In this document: piece by piece, positions 9,201 through 17,923 of the stretch
How positions within the stretch are numbered: position 1 is the first letter of the stretch
Layout of the letters: each line of letters begins with the position of its first letter
Assembly (NCBI GenBank): GCA_001799575.1
Contig: MGTT01000030.1
Span: 1-64,000, forward strand
Length of the DNA stretch: 64,000 nt
Origin: Elusimicrobia bacterium GWA2_56_46
Lineage (GTDB): Bacteria > Elusimicrobiota > Elusimicrobia > Elusimicrobiales > UBA9959
Direction of reading: 5' to 3'
Made by a program: the position numbers and the translations under genes
The notes under the pieces: generated by a model
Told to the model about the DNA's origin: nothing
The model's database searches: none
Seen by the model: the letters and a program-made list of their open reading frames with translations, nothing else

Positions 9201-9236
9201 TTGTATAAGCCCGTAAAGCGGCAGGGGGAAATATTT

Positions 9237-9821
9237 ATGAACGCGTACAGGCGTCTTGTTTTCTTTATGCTCCTGGCGGCCGGTTTTTCAGCGGTCCGCT
9301 CCGCGCGCGCGCAATTCGATGCCGAAGAGAGCCATGGGCCCAGGCCCGGATTGTCGGTGGGCGCCCGCGCCGCCTATTACCGTCCCAAAGACGCCGATCA
9401 TGGGGATCTGGCGGAGGGGGCGCAGGTGCGGTATCATCTTACCCGGAGATGGGCTTTGGAAGGTTCGGCGGATCTGCGCCAGGACGTTTTCGGCGGGACG
9501 AAGGTAGACGTGGTTCCGCTCCAGCTCTCGGTTCTTATCTATCTCATGCCTCACGGTTACAAGGTCGCCCCTTACATTTTGGCGGGAGGCGGCTGGTATT
9601 ACACCCACGTCTACGCGCCGACGGACAGTTACGAGTTCCGTTTCGGCCCGCATGCGGGAGGGGGGGTAGAGTTCTACCTGGACAGCGCCTGGTCCTTCGA
9701 CGGTTCTTATCGCTATCTATGGAACGAGGATATTCACTCCCGGGACGCGGGACATCCGCTGGGCCGGAATTTCACGGATAAAGGTTTCATGCTCACGGCT
9801 GCGGTGAATTATTCTTTTTAG
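9237..9821 (+). CDS. Outer-membrane beta-barrel protein
   Basis: This 194-residue protein has a signal peptide (about residues 1-25, ending SARA) and alternating hydrophobic/polar strands typical of a small eight-stranded barrel of the OmpA/OmpW type, ending in the C-terminal phenylalanine (AAVNYSF) recognised by the BAM machinery. GGRGVEFYLD-like and GSYRYLW segments look like strand pairs. The ATG at 9237 follows GCAGGGGGAA; an in-frame ATG 36 bases earlier lacks a ribosome site. It sits between two response-regulator genes and directly below regulon site B. Function is unknown; it may be a stress-induced surface protein. Confidence 0.75.
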   Translation: MNAYRRLVFFMLLAAGFSAVRSARAQFDAEESHGPRPGLSVGARAAYYRPKDADHGDLAEGAQVRYHLTRRWALEGSADLRQDVFGGTKVDVVPLQLSVLIYLMPHGYKVAPYILAGGGWYYTHVYAPTDSYEFRFGPHAGGGVEFYLDSAWSFDGSYRYLWNEDIHSRDAGHPLGRNFTDKGFMLTAAVNYSF

Positions 9822-9839
9822 AGATACGGGGAAAATAAT

Positions 9840-10499
9840 GTGGCGGAAGATAGATTTAAAAAGATAAAGGTTTTCCTGGTTGACGACCATCCGATATTGC
9901 GCGAAGGCGTGCGTTCCTATCTGACCAGCCACGGGATAACAGTGGCGGGAGAAGCTTCCGACGCCCCGGAGGCCCTTCGCAAGATCAGGAAGATGTCCCC
10001 CGATGTTGTCGTGCTGGATGTGAACCTGCCTTCGCTGGATGGCGGCGAACTGGCCCGCCGCCTGCGCCGGCTTGTTCCCAAAGCCAGGCTGATCGCTTTC
10101 AGCATTCATTCCGGAGAGGAATACGTGGTGAGGATGGCGCGCTGCGGCGTGCGGGGCTACGTTATGAAAGACCAGCCGACGGCGGAACTGCTGGCTGCCA
10201 TTAAACAGGTGTTCCAGGGCGGTCTGCATTTTCCTTCCGGCCTTACCGACGCTATCCTGGAACCGCCGCCGAAGCTTTCTGTAAATCAGCCGGAGCAGGC
10301 CGCGCTGACGGGCCGGGAGCTGGAAGTGCTTACCCTGCTCGCCGAAGGTTTTTCCAACAAAAGCGTAGCCGCCAGGCTCGGCATCAGCGCAAGAACGGCG
10401 GAAACCCACCGTGAACATTTGTCCCATAAGCTGAATATCCTTACTGTCGCCGGTCTTACCAAGTACGCCATACAGCACGGGTTGACTTCGCTTAAATGA
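9840..10499 (+). CDS. NarL/LuxR-family response regulator 2 (no adjacent kinase)
   Basis: This 219-residue regulator has a receiver domain with Asp60 in VLDVNLPSLDGGE and a LuxR helix-turn-helix (about 148-210; LTGRELEVLTLLAEG, NKSVAARLGIS). The start is a GTG at 9840 preceded by ACGGGGAAA; an ATG two bases earlier is in another frame. It begins 18 bases after the barrel gene, so the two may be one transcript. No kinase gene adjoins it; its similarity to the regulator at 21502 suggests it could share a kinase with that system or with the CheB-CheR kinase. Confidence 0.93.
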   Translation: MAEDRFKKIKVFLVDDHPILREGVRSYLTSHGITVAGEASDAPEALRKIRKMSPDVVVLDVNLPSLDGGELARRLRRLVPKARLIAFSIHSGEEYVVRMARCGVRGYVMKDQPTAELLAAIKQVFQGGLHFPSGLTDAILEPPPKLSVNQPEQAALTGRELEVLTLLAEGFSNKSVAARLGISARTAETHREHLSHKLNILTVAGLTKYAIQHGLTSLK

Positions 10500-10517
10500 T
10501 CCGGCAGCTCCTTTTCA

Positions 10518-10581
10518 GTAATACTACGGAGCTTGGAGGGCACAATTCCTAATATTTAAAAAATAAGGGAAGGGCTATACT
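10518..10581 (+). promoter_or_regulatory. Shared two-box promoter (regulon site C)
   Basis: GTAATACTAC (10518-10527), then CACAATTCCTAATATT starting 23 bases later (10541), then TATACT at 10576-10581, 35 bases after the second box start. The stretch GAAGGGCTATACTT is identical to that in site D. It lies about 50 bases before the BON-domain gene at 10632. Confidence 0.6.
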
Positions 10582-10631
10582 TTATATCAAGCCTGCCGCG
10601 GGGGTGCTGCTGAGCGAAAGGAGATCGTGAA

Positions 10632-11402
10632 ATGAAACGTAAAATGAAAGGCGGTTATTGCATATTTATCATGTCGGTGGCGGCGGTTTTTTTTGCGCTC
10701 AGTATGCCTGTCTCCGCTTCTAAACTGGACAACCGCATCATATTGTCCGCCAGGCAGTCTTATGTGTTCAAGGTTTACCTTGAAGGCGATGACATCAGGA
10801 TCGAGTCCAGGGACGGCGCCGTAACCCTGACAGGGATCATCGCTGACGACTTTCACAGATCGTTGGCCGAGGTTACCGTAAAAGATATCGCCGGGGTAAG
10901 GAGCGTGGATAACAGGCTGGAGATTAAAGGTTCCTCCCCCACCGCGAACTCGGACGCGTGGTTCCATGATAAAGTGAAAACCACGCTCCTGCTGCATCGG
11001 AGCGTACGCGCCGCCGCCACCGAAGTCGATGTCAAAGACGGGATTGTGACCCTGAGGGGCGCCGCTATGAACCAGGCGCAAAAGGATCTGATAACCGAAT
11101 ACGCAAAGGATGTTGAAGGAGTGAAAGACGTGGTTAACGAGATGACCGTGTCGGCCGACAAGGAAAGCGCGCCCCGGACCACGAAAGAAAAGATAGACGA
11201 CGTCTCGATCGCCGCTCTGGTCAGAATGGGCCTGCTGCTGCATCATTCCACCAGCGGCGTTTACACCACTATCGCGACGAAGCGCGGAGTTGTCACGGTG
11301 GGCGGACGGGCCCGGACCGCGGCTGAAAAAGAGCTGGTGACCAGAGTCGTAAAAGATATAACCGGAGTGAAGAGCGTAAAAAATCTTATGACCGTCAAGT
11401 GA
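10632..11402 (+). CDS. Triple-BON-domain periplasmic protein (OsmY-like), paralogue 3
   Basis: This 256-residue protein has a signal peptide (about residues 1-29, ending VSAS) and three BON domains at roughly 32-98, 106-173 and 189-256, the last ending GVKSVKNLMTVK. It is the third and most diverged BON paralogue of the window and presumably an envelope-stress protein of the periplasm. GAAAGGAG lies eight bases before the ATG. Regulon site C is just upstream, and a 50-residue lmo0937-like gene follows after 24 bases, so the two are probably co-transcribed. Confidence 0.88.
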   Translation: MKRKMKGGYCIFIMSVAAVFFALSMPVSASKLDNRIILSARQSYVFKVYLEGDDIRIESRDGAVTLTGIIADDFHRSLAEVTVKDIAGVRSVDNRLEIKGSSPTANSDAWFHDKVKTTLLLHRSVRAAATEVDVKDGIVTLRGAAMNQAQKDLITEYAKDVEGVKDVVNEMTVSADKESAPRTTKEKIDDVSIAALVRMGLLLHHSTSGVYTTIATKRGVVTVGGRARTAAEKELVTRVVKDITGVKSVKNLMTVK

Positions 11403-11426
11403 TCTTTAGGCGGGAGGAGAAATATT

Positions 11427-11579
11427 ATGTTGTGGACGATTTCCGTAGTGCTTATAGTTTTATGGCTGCTGGGGCTGGTGAGCAGTTACACGATTGGCGG
11501 GTTTATTCATATTTTGCTTGTGATCGCGATCATCGTGCTGCTGGTCAGGGTCATTCAGGGGCGAAAAATAGTGTCGTGA
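11427..11579 (+). CDS. lmo0937-like small membrane protein
   Basis: A 50-residue reading frame starts MLWTISVVLIVLWLLGLVSS and ends in RVIQGRKIVS, with two hydrophobic helices (about 2-18 and 26-41) joined by a YTIGGFIH turn. This is the layout and signature of the lmo0937 (DUF5670) family, small membrane proteins often found near stress genes. GGGAGGAGAAA sits just before the ATG. It lies 24 bases after the third BON gene and 79 bases before an AI-2E permease, in the same direction, so a three-gene operon is likely. Its molecular function is unknown. Confidence 0.85.
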   Translation: MLWTISVVLIVLWLLGLVSSYTIGGFIHILLVIAIIVLLVRVIQGRKIVS

Positions 11580-11658
11580 TCCGTTCCTCGCCTGAAAAGC
11601 CGGGTGTTTACAAAGGCGGCGGTAAACGGGGCGAGGAAAGATCAGGAGGCGGCTGGTC

Positions 11659-12711
11659 ATGTCCCAACAGAGTTCTTCACCCGGAGAGACGCGGTTTCTT
11701 TTTATAACGGCCGCGGTTGTGGTCATTATCTGGGGCATCAATCAGGCGCAGTCGGCCCTGACGTCCTCTATCGTCGCGGTTTTCCTGGCCGTACTCGGTA
11801 TCCCGGTGGTGCAATGGCTTGAGAAAAAACGCCTTCCTTCGGTCGCAGCGGTGCTGATCGTGCTGGCAGGTCTTATCGCCATCCTTTTGACCGTGGGCGG
11901 CCTTGTCGGGACGTCCCTCAGCGGCTTCAGCGATTCCCTGCCCTCCTATCAACAACGCATACAGGAACAATCCTTGGCGCTAAGCGGGCTGCTGGCAAAG
12001 AAGGGTATCCATATCACCCACAAGGTACTGCTCGAATATATGAACCCCGCGGCCGTAATGAAGCTGTTCGTGGATATGCTGGGCGGGCTGTCTTCCGTGG
12101 TCTCTAATATCGTACTGATCCTGCTGACCGTGCTGTTTATCCTGCTCGAAGCCTCAAGTTTTCCCGTCAAACTCCGTGCCGTCCTGGGGGATCCCCGGCA
12201 GGCATTCCCGGAATTCACGGAGTTCGTTGAGGATCTTCAGCGCTATATGGTAGTAGCCACCGGACTTAATCTGACCGCTGGCATTTTGATCGGCATATGG
12301 CTTACCATCCTCGGCGTGGATTCTTCCGTGCTCTGGGGTTTCCTGGCTTTTATGCTTCTCTACATTCCGCATGTGGGCTCTATCATCGCGGCGATCCCCG
12401 CGGTCAGCATCACTCTTGTCCAGTTCGGGGTCGGCCGCGCCGCTCTGGTGGCGGCCGGCTACGCGGTCATTGCGTTCAGTATCGGCAATGTGGTCCAGCC
12501 GAAGCTCATGGGGCGGCAGTTATCCCTGTCCACCCTGGTTGTATTTCTCTCGCTGATCTTCTGGGGCAGGATGCTCGGTCTGGTTGGCGCGGCCCTGTGT
12601 ATACCATTTACCATGACGCTGAAGTTCGCCTGCGAGAATCATAAAAGTACGCGGTGGATAGCCGTTCTGCTCGGACCTGAACTGCCCGCAGGCGGTATTC
12701 CGCCTGCGTAG
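11659..12711 (+). CDS. AI-2E family transporter (permease-like)
   Basis: This 350-residue polytopic protein belongs to the AI-2E/PerM family, whose members are inner-membrane exporters or ion antiporters; the autoinducer-2 link applies only to TqsA. Hydrophobic segments at the start (about 15-35 and 45-60), a soluble middle (about 75-140) and a C-terminal cluster with the family-typical LGVDSSVLWGFLAFMLLYIP and QPKLMGRQLSLS motifs are visible. The ATG follows AGGAGG. It lies downstream of the BON and lmo0937-like genes in one direction. A second family member is at 34098. Substrate is unknown. Confidence 0.88.
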   Translation: MSQQSSSPGETRFLFITAAVVVIIWGINQAQSALTSSIVAVFLAVLGIPVVQWLEKKRLPSVAAVLIVLAGLIAILLTVGGLVGTSLSGFSDSLPSYQQRIQEQSLALSGLLAKKGIHITHKVLLEYMNPAAVMKLFVDMLGGLSSVVSNIVLILLTVLFILLEASSFPVKLRAVLGDPRQAFPEFTEFVEDLQRYMVVATGLNLTAGILIGIWLTILGVDSSVLWGFLAFMLLYIPHVGSIIAAIPAVSITLVQFGVGRAALVAAGYAVIAFSIGNVVQPKLMGRQLSLSTLVVFLSLIFWGRMLGLVGAALCIPFTMTLKFACENHKSTRWIAVLLGPELPAGGIPPA

Positions 12712-12785
12712 AATAAGACCCGGCCGCGATCTCCCGCCCCAAAGCGCGAAACTGGTTTTTGCGCGCTTCCCGCGATAACTGTTAT

Positions 12786-14546
12786 ATGCGCCCTACGGAT
12801 AATGCCAATGTGCGGGTGGTGTTGATAACATTGTTAGTCGTGTTGATAGCTGCATACACTGTTCCCGCCCGCGCGGTCGATAGTTCCAGGCCCTGCCCCC
12901 GGATCCAGTTTGCCGGAAAGAAGAAGATCGACCTTACCGCTATGGAGATCCGGCTGGTCTGCGGCGACCCCGATACCGAAGGCTGGGGACATATCCCTTT
13001 CAACCAGGCCGAGAATTTTCTGCGCGCATTCCTTCAGCAGAGGGGTTACCAGGAGCCCGGGTTCGAGGCGGGGCATGACGTCCTGACGGTGTACCCCGGC
13101 GGGAAGACCCGGGTGAGTGCGTTTACCGTCACCGGTATGCCGCCGGGTATAGAGCCCCGCAAGCTGCGAAAGATCAGGCGACAGGTGCTGACGCCCCGGC
13201 TGCTGGATACGGCTCAGACCGTCCTGCAAAGCGCCCTCCGGAACCGGGGGTACGCCTGCCCGGTCATTGAAATGCGGGGCAATGGCACTACGGGGGAGGT
13301 CTCCGCCGACGTCCGGCCCGGAGCCGTCTACCGGTTCGATCACATTTCCGCGAAAAAATCGGCGGAGGTGGATACGGATATTTTCTACCGCTATGAGGCC
13401 TTCCGGCGCGGCCAGCGTTTCGATTCCAGGCTGCTGGATCTTACTGCTCAGCGGGCCATGTCCGATTCTCTGTTCCTGAACGTATATTTTGAAGTCGGCT
13501 GCTCCACGGGGGGGCTGATCATAACCGAGAGGGTGGTAGCGGGAAAACCGCAGGTCTACAGGCTCGGCTTAGGTTTCGACACGGAAGGACTGCTTATAGG
13601 CCGGGCCAGGTGGCAGAACTCGCGCATAGGCGCCAGGGGTAATTCCATGGAAGTTACGCTCTATTCTTCCTACCGCGGGCAATCGGCGAGCGCGGATTAC
13701 CGCTATTTTATGGCGCCGGCCTCCAGGTTATTCCTGATGCCCAAACTGACCTTCGGGCGTCAGAACGAGCCGCAGTATGAATCCCTTCATTCGGAGCTGG
13801 CCCTGCTACCGGGTACCAGTTGGGAAGCAAAAAGCCGGAGGGTGGAACTTTTGGCCGGTCCTGCGCTGGAATACACGCATACAAGCCGCGGGCTGGGTCC
13901 TGATAATACCTACGCCGCTTTCCAGACCCAGCTTGAGTTCCGCGACCATCTGTTCGAATACTATGCCGGCGATCCCCGCGCCGGCGGCCGGATCGCATTC
14001 AGGTCGCAGTCGCGGGTAGCGGGGATCTATTCAGGCATAACGGCCCATTTGTTGAGCCTTAAAGGAGAGCATGTCTGGAACCTCGGAGGTTATGAACCGC
14101 CGGCCCTGGTGCTGGCGACGCGCTACCTCGGTCAGACGACCCTGGTGAGAAAATCGCTGTTGGCCGCCGGAGAAATACCGCTGGATATGCGCTTTTTTCT
14201 GGGCGGGGACTCCAATCTGCGGGGGGGCGGACTGAATAAGATCCCGGCCGACGCCGCGGGGCTGCTGACAACTATTTATGACGGCGTGGAACTGCGTATG
14301 GGCGACGTTCTTCCGCATGGGCTTCAGCCGCTTATCTTCCTTGATGCCGCCATGGCCGGCAGGAGCTGCTTTAAACTGGATCCCAACGTTTACTGGTCGC
14401 CCGGGTTCGGCTTCAGATGGAATTCCCCCGTGGGGTCGGTGCGCGCCACGCTTGCGCGCGGATTTGTCTGGCGCCGGAACCCCGCGGCGGAGGTTCTGCT
14501 TGTGCCCCAGTGGCGGTTCTTCCTGAGCCTCGGGACGGAGTTCTGA
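12786..14546 (+). CDS. TamA-like Omp85 outer-membrane protein
   Basis: This 586-residue protein has a signal/anchor segment (about residues 9-30), periplasmic POTRA-like repeats (about 40-235) and a 16-strand-type Omp85 barrel. The barrel carries the conserved loop-6 motif as FFLGGDSNLRGG and a C-terminal phenylalanine (SLGTEF). Its stop overlaps the start of a TamB-type gene (TGATG), the classic TamA-TamB arrangement for lipid or protein transfer between membranes. The ATG at 12786 has a weak ribosome site; a TTG 27 bases earlier is possible. BamA itself is less likely because of the TamB partner. Confidence 0.85.
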   Translation: MRPTDNANVRVVLITLLVVLIAAYTVPARAVDSSRPCPRIQFAGKKKIDLTAMEIRLVCGDPDTEGWGHIPFNQAENFLRAFLQQRGYQEPGFEAGHDVLTVYPGGKTRVSAFTVTGMPPGIEPRKLRKIRRQVLTPRLLDTAQTVLQSALRNRGYACPVIEMRGNGTTGEVSADVRPGAVYRFDHISAKKSAEVDTDIFYRYEAFRRGQRFDSRLLDLTAQRAMSDSLFLNVYFEVGCSTGGLIITERVVAGKPQVYRLGLGFDTEGLLIGRARWQNSRIGARGNSMEVTLYSSYRGQSASADYRYFMAPASRLFLMPKLTFGRQNEPQYESLHSELALLPGTSWEAKSRRVELLAGPALEYTHTSRGLGPDNTYAAFQTQLEFRDHLFEYYAGDPRAGGRIAFRSQSRVAGIYSGITAHLLSLKGEHVWNLGGYEPPALVLATRYLGQTTLVRKSLLAAGEIPLDMRFFLGGDSNLRGGGLNKIPADAAGLLTTIYDGVELRMGDVLPHGLQPLIFLDAAMAGRSCFKLDPNVYWSPGFGFRWNSPVGSVRATLARGFVWRRNPAAEVLLVPQWRFFLSLGTEF

Positions 14547-16921
14547 TGCGCAGGTCGATAATTTATAAGCTGCCGCTCACGGCCATAGCCACGCTCGGCG
14601 CGCTGTCGGCCTTGCTGATTATGTTGTCAGCGCTGTTAATTGCCGAACCGCAATGGTTCCTGACGACCCGTACCGTTACCCGGGCGGCGCAAGTCTTCGG
14701 GAGTTCGTACCATCCCCGCTGGAAGACCCTGGTCTTCGATATCCGTTCCTTAAGTTTTCCCGAAAAACAGGTCCATATAAAGGCGCAGGACTTTTGCTTC
14801 GGGAATCCTGCGGTCAAGGTGGAAGGCTGCCTGAAGAGTTTCGATGTCCGGTTCAATGTGCGGCTTTACTTTTTTGGCGCCAAACTTACGAAATTATACA
14901 GTCTGGAGGTTTCCGGTGACCATCTGAACCTGGACCGGACCGGTAACAAACTCACAGCGCCTCTTAAAAAGAGCGGAGGTCTGCCTGTCAGTCTGCCCAA
15001 CCTTATCCCGGAGGTGCTGCGCGGCCTGGAAATCGGATCGCTTCAGGTGGACATGCCTGGGAACAAGATAGTTCTGAACGGTGGCACGCTTCGGGGCCGG
15101 TTCCGGATGAGTATGAGCTCCTCTATGCCGGGGCCATTATTACTTAAATTAGAATTTGAGCGGAGTTCGGGGACAATTACCAGGCACTACCGCGGCGAGG
15201 CTTCCCTGGCCTCCGATATCCTGAAAGGCATGCCAATGACCCATCTTGACGCCTCGGGGAGCCTGAAGGCGGAGGGCGTAAACGCCGGATTTAAAGCGCG
15301 GGTGGAGCAGAACGGCCCCGGCGCCCTGGCCTATAGTTTAAGCGCCTCGGCAAAGGTGCCGGCCTGGCGCGCGGAGGCGGACATGCTGGGTTCGCAAAAA
15401 GGGCAGGACCTGACTTTCAGGGGTTCCGCCGGGATCCGGGACTCCACGGGGCCGGTCAAGAGCGTCCGGCTTAAGGATTGCGTCCTGGCGGTCAGGCTCA
15501 AGGCGGACTCCACCGAATGGGACACGGTTAAATTCGCCGCCAATTTCGAGGTGGAACCTGAAGCGTTCAGGGTCAGGAAGATTAACCGGAGTTTAGCAAG
15601 AACGCTGGAGGGGCGGCTGGCGTTCAGCGCCCGTTCTACCCCGGAAGCGCTGGCCGGAGATCATTTTGACGCGGAGGTGTCGGCGGTGATAAAGCCGGTA
15701 AAGGATTGGTACGAGTTTTATGGCGGGGCAGAGGCGAAGATCTCCGGACGCGCCGGCCGGGTGCGGGAGCTGAAGTTAAGCCACAAATTCGCTCTCGGTC
15801 TGAAGGTGGAGAAATTCGAGGACCTGGTGGCGTTCCTCGCTCACACCCCGTATTCGATCCCGGCGCCGGTCAATGTCCTGCGCGGGCCGTTGGGCGTTAC
15901 CCTTAAGGGCGGCGGCGACTCCCGGTCCGCCGTTCAGGAATTGGACTACACGGTAGTAAGCGGCCTGGCGGCGGACCGGCAGGCGCTAAGATTCAAGGCC
16001 AGCGGGAAAGTTACTTCGGTCGGACTGTGGGCTCCGGGGCGTTCTTTCAGGGACGATACGGACTTAACGCTTCAGGACATAGCGCTCCAGCTGCCGCGGG
16101 TGGATATAAAAGGGGCGGCGGCTTTAACTCCGGACAGCCGCATCAGGACCGGGCGGGAAACCGATAAAATAAAACTGGCCAGGGAGGAGGAGGGCCTGTC
16201 TCCCGCTAAAAGTTCCGTGCCGTCTATGCAGGCGGAAGTGCGCGTAAAAACGGCCAAGCCCGCTATCCTCTATTCCAACCTGGCTATGGATCCGGTTCCG
16301 CTAGAGCTTGCTCTTACTCTGAGGGCGCCTTCCGGAGGGATCGAGGGGACGGTGGATGTCGGAAAGTTCCGCGCCAATATTTTCCGTCGTACCGCTTCCA
16401 TCGAGTATGTAAAGATCACCGGCCGCGCGGGTTCGCCCGTAATGAACCTGGACGGGCTGATACTCTACCGGGCGGCCGAGGCGAAGATTTCCATACGTCT
16501 GCTGGGAACCACGCAAAAGCCGCGGGTACAGTTCGAAAGCAACCCGCCGATGAGCCAGGCCGATATCGTGGCCATGCTGCTCTTCGGTAAATCCCCGGAG
16601 CAGTTGGATTCGGATCAGCAGTCGAGCGCGGCTAATGCCCAGACCGCGGCGGCAAACAGCGCTTTCGGCCTTGCCTCGCTCTACCTGCTGGCCTCCACGC
16701 CGGTGGAATACGTCGGGTATGATCCCGCGTCCAGAACCTATACGGTGAAATTCCGGCTTCCGGGGGGGGCTACGCTCCAGATGGGTTCGGACGATCAGAG
16801 CCGCGGCGTGCAGCTCCGGAAGCGCATCTCGTCCCATCTGGCGGTGCAGACCGAACTGACCAGCACCCAAACCCAGGGAGACATCGTTACGACTCTCCTG
16901 GAATGGTACGGCCGTCGCTGA
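14546..16921 (+). CDS. tamB: TamB-family (DUF490) intermembrane protein
   Basis: This 791-residue protein has one N-terminal transmembrane anchor (about residues 8-35) and a long beta-rich AsmA/TamB-like body expected to form a periplasmic groove spanning the two membranes. The C-terminal DUF490 domain is recognisable in QADIVAMLLFGKSPEQL and the final DIVTTLLEWYGRR. TamB-type proteins move phospholipid between inner and outer membranes and help barrel assembly. The ATG shares one base with the stop of the TamA gene, so translation is coupled. It is shorter than E. coli TamB (over 1200 residues). Confidence 0.88.
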   Translation: MRRSIIYKLPLTAIATLGALSALLIMLSALLIAEPQWFLTTRTVTRAAQVFGSSYHPRWKTLVFDIRSLSFPEKQVHIKAQDFCFGNPAVKVEGCLKSFDVRFNVRLYFFGAKLTKLYSLEVSGDHLNLDRTGNKLTAPLKKSGGLPVSLPNLIPEVLRGLEIGSLQVDMPGNKIVLNGGTLRGRFRMSMSSSMPGPLLLKLEFERSSGTITRHYRGEASLASDILKGMPMTHLDASGSLKAEGVNAGFKARVEQNGPGALAYSLSASAKVPAWRAEADMLGSQKGQDLTFRGSAGIRDSTGPVKSVRLKDCVLAVRLKADSTEWDTVKFAANFEVEPEAFRVRKINRSLARTLEGRLAFSARSTPEALAGDHFDAEVSAVIKPVKDWYEFYGGAEAKISGRAGRVRELKLSHKFALGLKVEKFEDLVAFLAHTPYSIPAPVNVLRGPLGVTLKGGGDSRSAVQELDYTVVSGLAADRQALRFKASGKVTSVGLWAPGRSFRDDTDLTLQDIALQLPRVDIKGAAALTPDSRIRTGRETDKIKLAREEEGLSPAKSSVPSMQAEVRVKTAKPAILYSNLAMDPVPLELALTLRAPSGGIEGTVDVGKFRANIFRRTASIEYVKITGRAGSPVMNLDGLILYRAAEAKISIRLLGTTQKPRVQFESNPPMSQADIVAMLLFGKSPEQLDSDQQSSAANAQTAAANSAFGLASLYLLASTPVEYVGYDPASRTYTVKFRLPGGATLQMGSDDQSRGVQLRKRISSHLAVQTELTSTQTQGDIVTTLLEWYGRR

Positions 16922-16930
16922 CGATTTTTT

Positions 16931-17923
16931 ATGGATAAATATTTTCGGCATATCCGGCGGTACTTTGTCGGGCTTGTTTTCCTTGTCCTGGCTGGCTGGG
17001 GGGTAATGGAAATGATCTATTCCGAACTCCCGGCCGGGCTGCGCCTTATTGCCGCGGGATCATTCGGAGTATTGGGACTTGCCGGCCTCATTCTTCCCCG
17101 GGGGAGCGGGTGGAGAGCGGGATGTTTTATTTCGGTGTTCGTGCTTGTCCCGGCATGCTGGCTGGCCCAGTCCCCAAGCAATGACCGGGACTGGCAGCCC
17201 GATGTGGCGAAGCTTCCTTACGCCGGGGTGTCCGGCGGCTCCGTTACTATTCACAATATCCGCGACTGTGATTACCGGACGGAGGACGATTACACCGTCC
17301 GGCACTATGACCGCACGTTCGAGCTCGGTTCCCTGCGCAGCATGGATCTCTTCCTGGTGGACTGGGGCGCGCCCCAGATCGCGCATACCATGCTCAGCTT
17401 CGGTTTTGGCGGGGATAAGTACGTCTGTTTCTCTATAGAGACACGGAGGACGAAAGGCGAACGGTATTCCTCCGTCGGAGGTTTTTTCAGACAGTATGAG
17501 TTGACTTATATCGTTGCCGACGAACGCGATGTGGTGCTGCTGCGGGCCAATTACCGCAAAGGCGAGGATGTTTACCTGTATCGCCTGAACGCTCCCCCGG
17601 AACTGATCCGTAAGGTCTTTATGGATTATCTGGTCAGCGTCAACCGGCTGCGGGAGCGGCCTGAATGGTATAACGCTCTGACCGCGAACTGTACTACGGC
17701 CGTCTGGAAACACATCGCGCCCTACTACCGGGGGGCGAAGTTCGACTGGCGCATACTTGCCAGCGGTCATGTGGATGAAATGGCGTACGATCTTGGCGTG
17801 ACGGACAGGACGCTTCCTTTCCGGGAACTCAGGCGCCGCAGCCGCATTAACGAACGCAGCAGGGGCGCCGGGCGGGACCGGTCATTTTCCGCGATTATCC
17901 GGCGCGGGCTTCCCGGCTTTTAA
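16931..17923 (+). CDS. Lnb-like DUF4105 protein (lipoprotein N-acylation candidate)
   Basis: This 330-residue protein has about three hydrophobic segments in the first 80 residues and a DUF4105 (Lnb N-terminal) domain. The domain shows VHNIRDCDYRTEDDY-like and TFELGSL stretches and the likely catalytic Cys254 in ALTANCTTAVW. Lnb proteins N-acylate bacterial lipoproteins in some lineages; that role here is inferred from the family. It starts nine bases after tamB ends, so it belongs to the tam operon. Its stop overlaps that of the converging phospholipase gene. Neighbouring lipoprotein and phospholipase genes fit an envelope-lipid role. Confidence 0.78.
   Translation: MDKYFRHIRRYFVGLVFLVLAGWGVMEMIYSELPAGLRLIAAGSFGVLGLAGLILPRGSGWRAGCFISVFVLVPACWLAQSPSNDRDWQPDVAKLPYAGVSGGSVTIHNIRDCDYRTEDDYTVRHYDRTFELGSLRSMDLFLVDWGAPQIAHTMLSFGFGGDKYVCFSIETRRTKGERYSSVGGFFRQYELTYIVADERDVVLLRANYRKGEDVYLYRLNAPPELIRKVFMDYLVSVNRLRERPEWYNALTANCTTAVWKHIAPYYRGAKFDWRILASGHVDEMAYDLGVTDRTLPFRELRRRSRINERSRGAGRDRSFSAIIRRGLPGF

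Noticed and set aside
12749-12774. Hairpin AAGCGCG/CGCGCTT after the AI-2E gene as terminator
   Set aside because: The seven-bp stem has no T-run after it, and the loop rather than the tail is T-rich.
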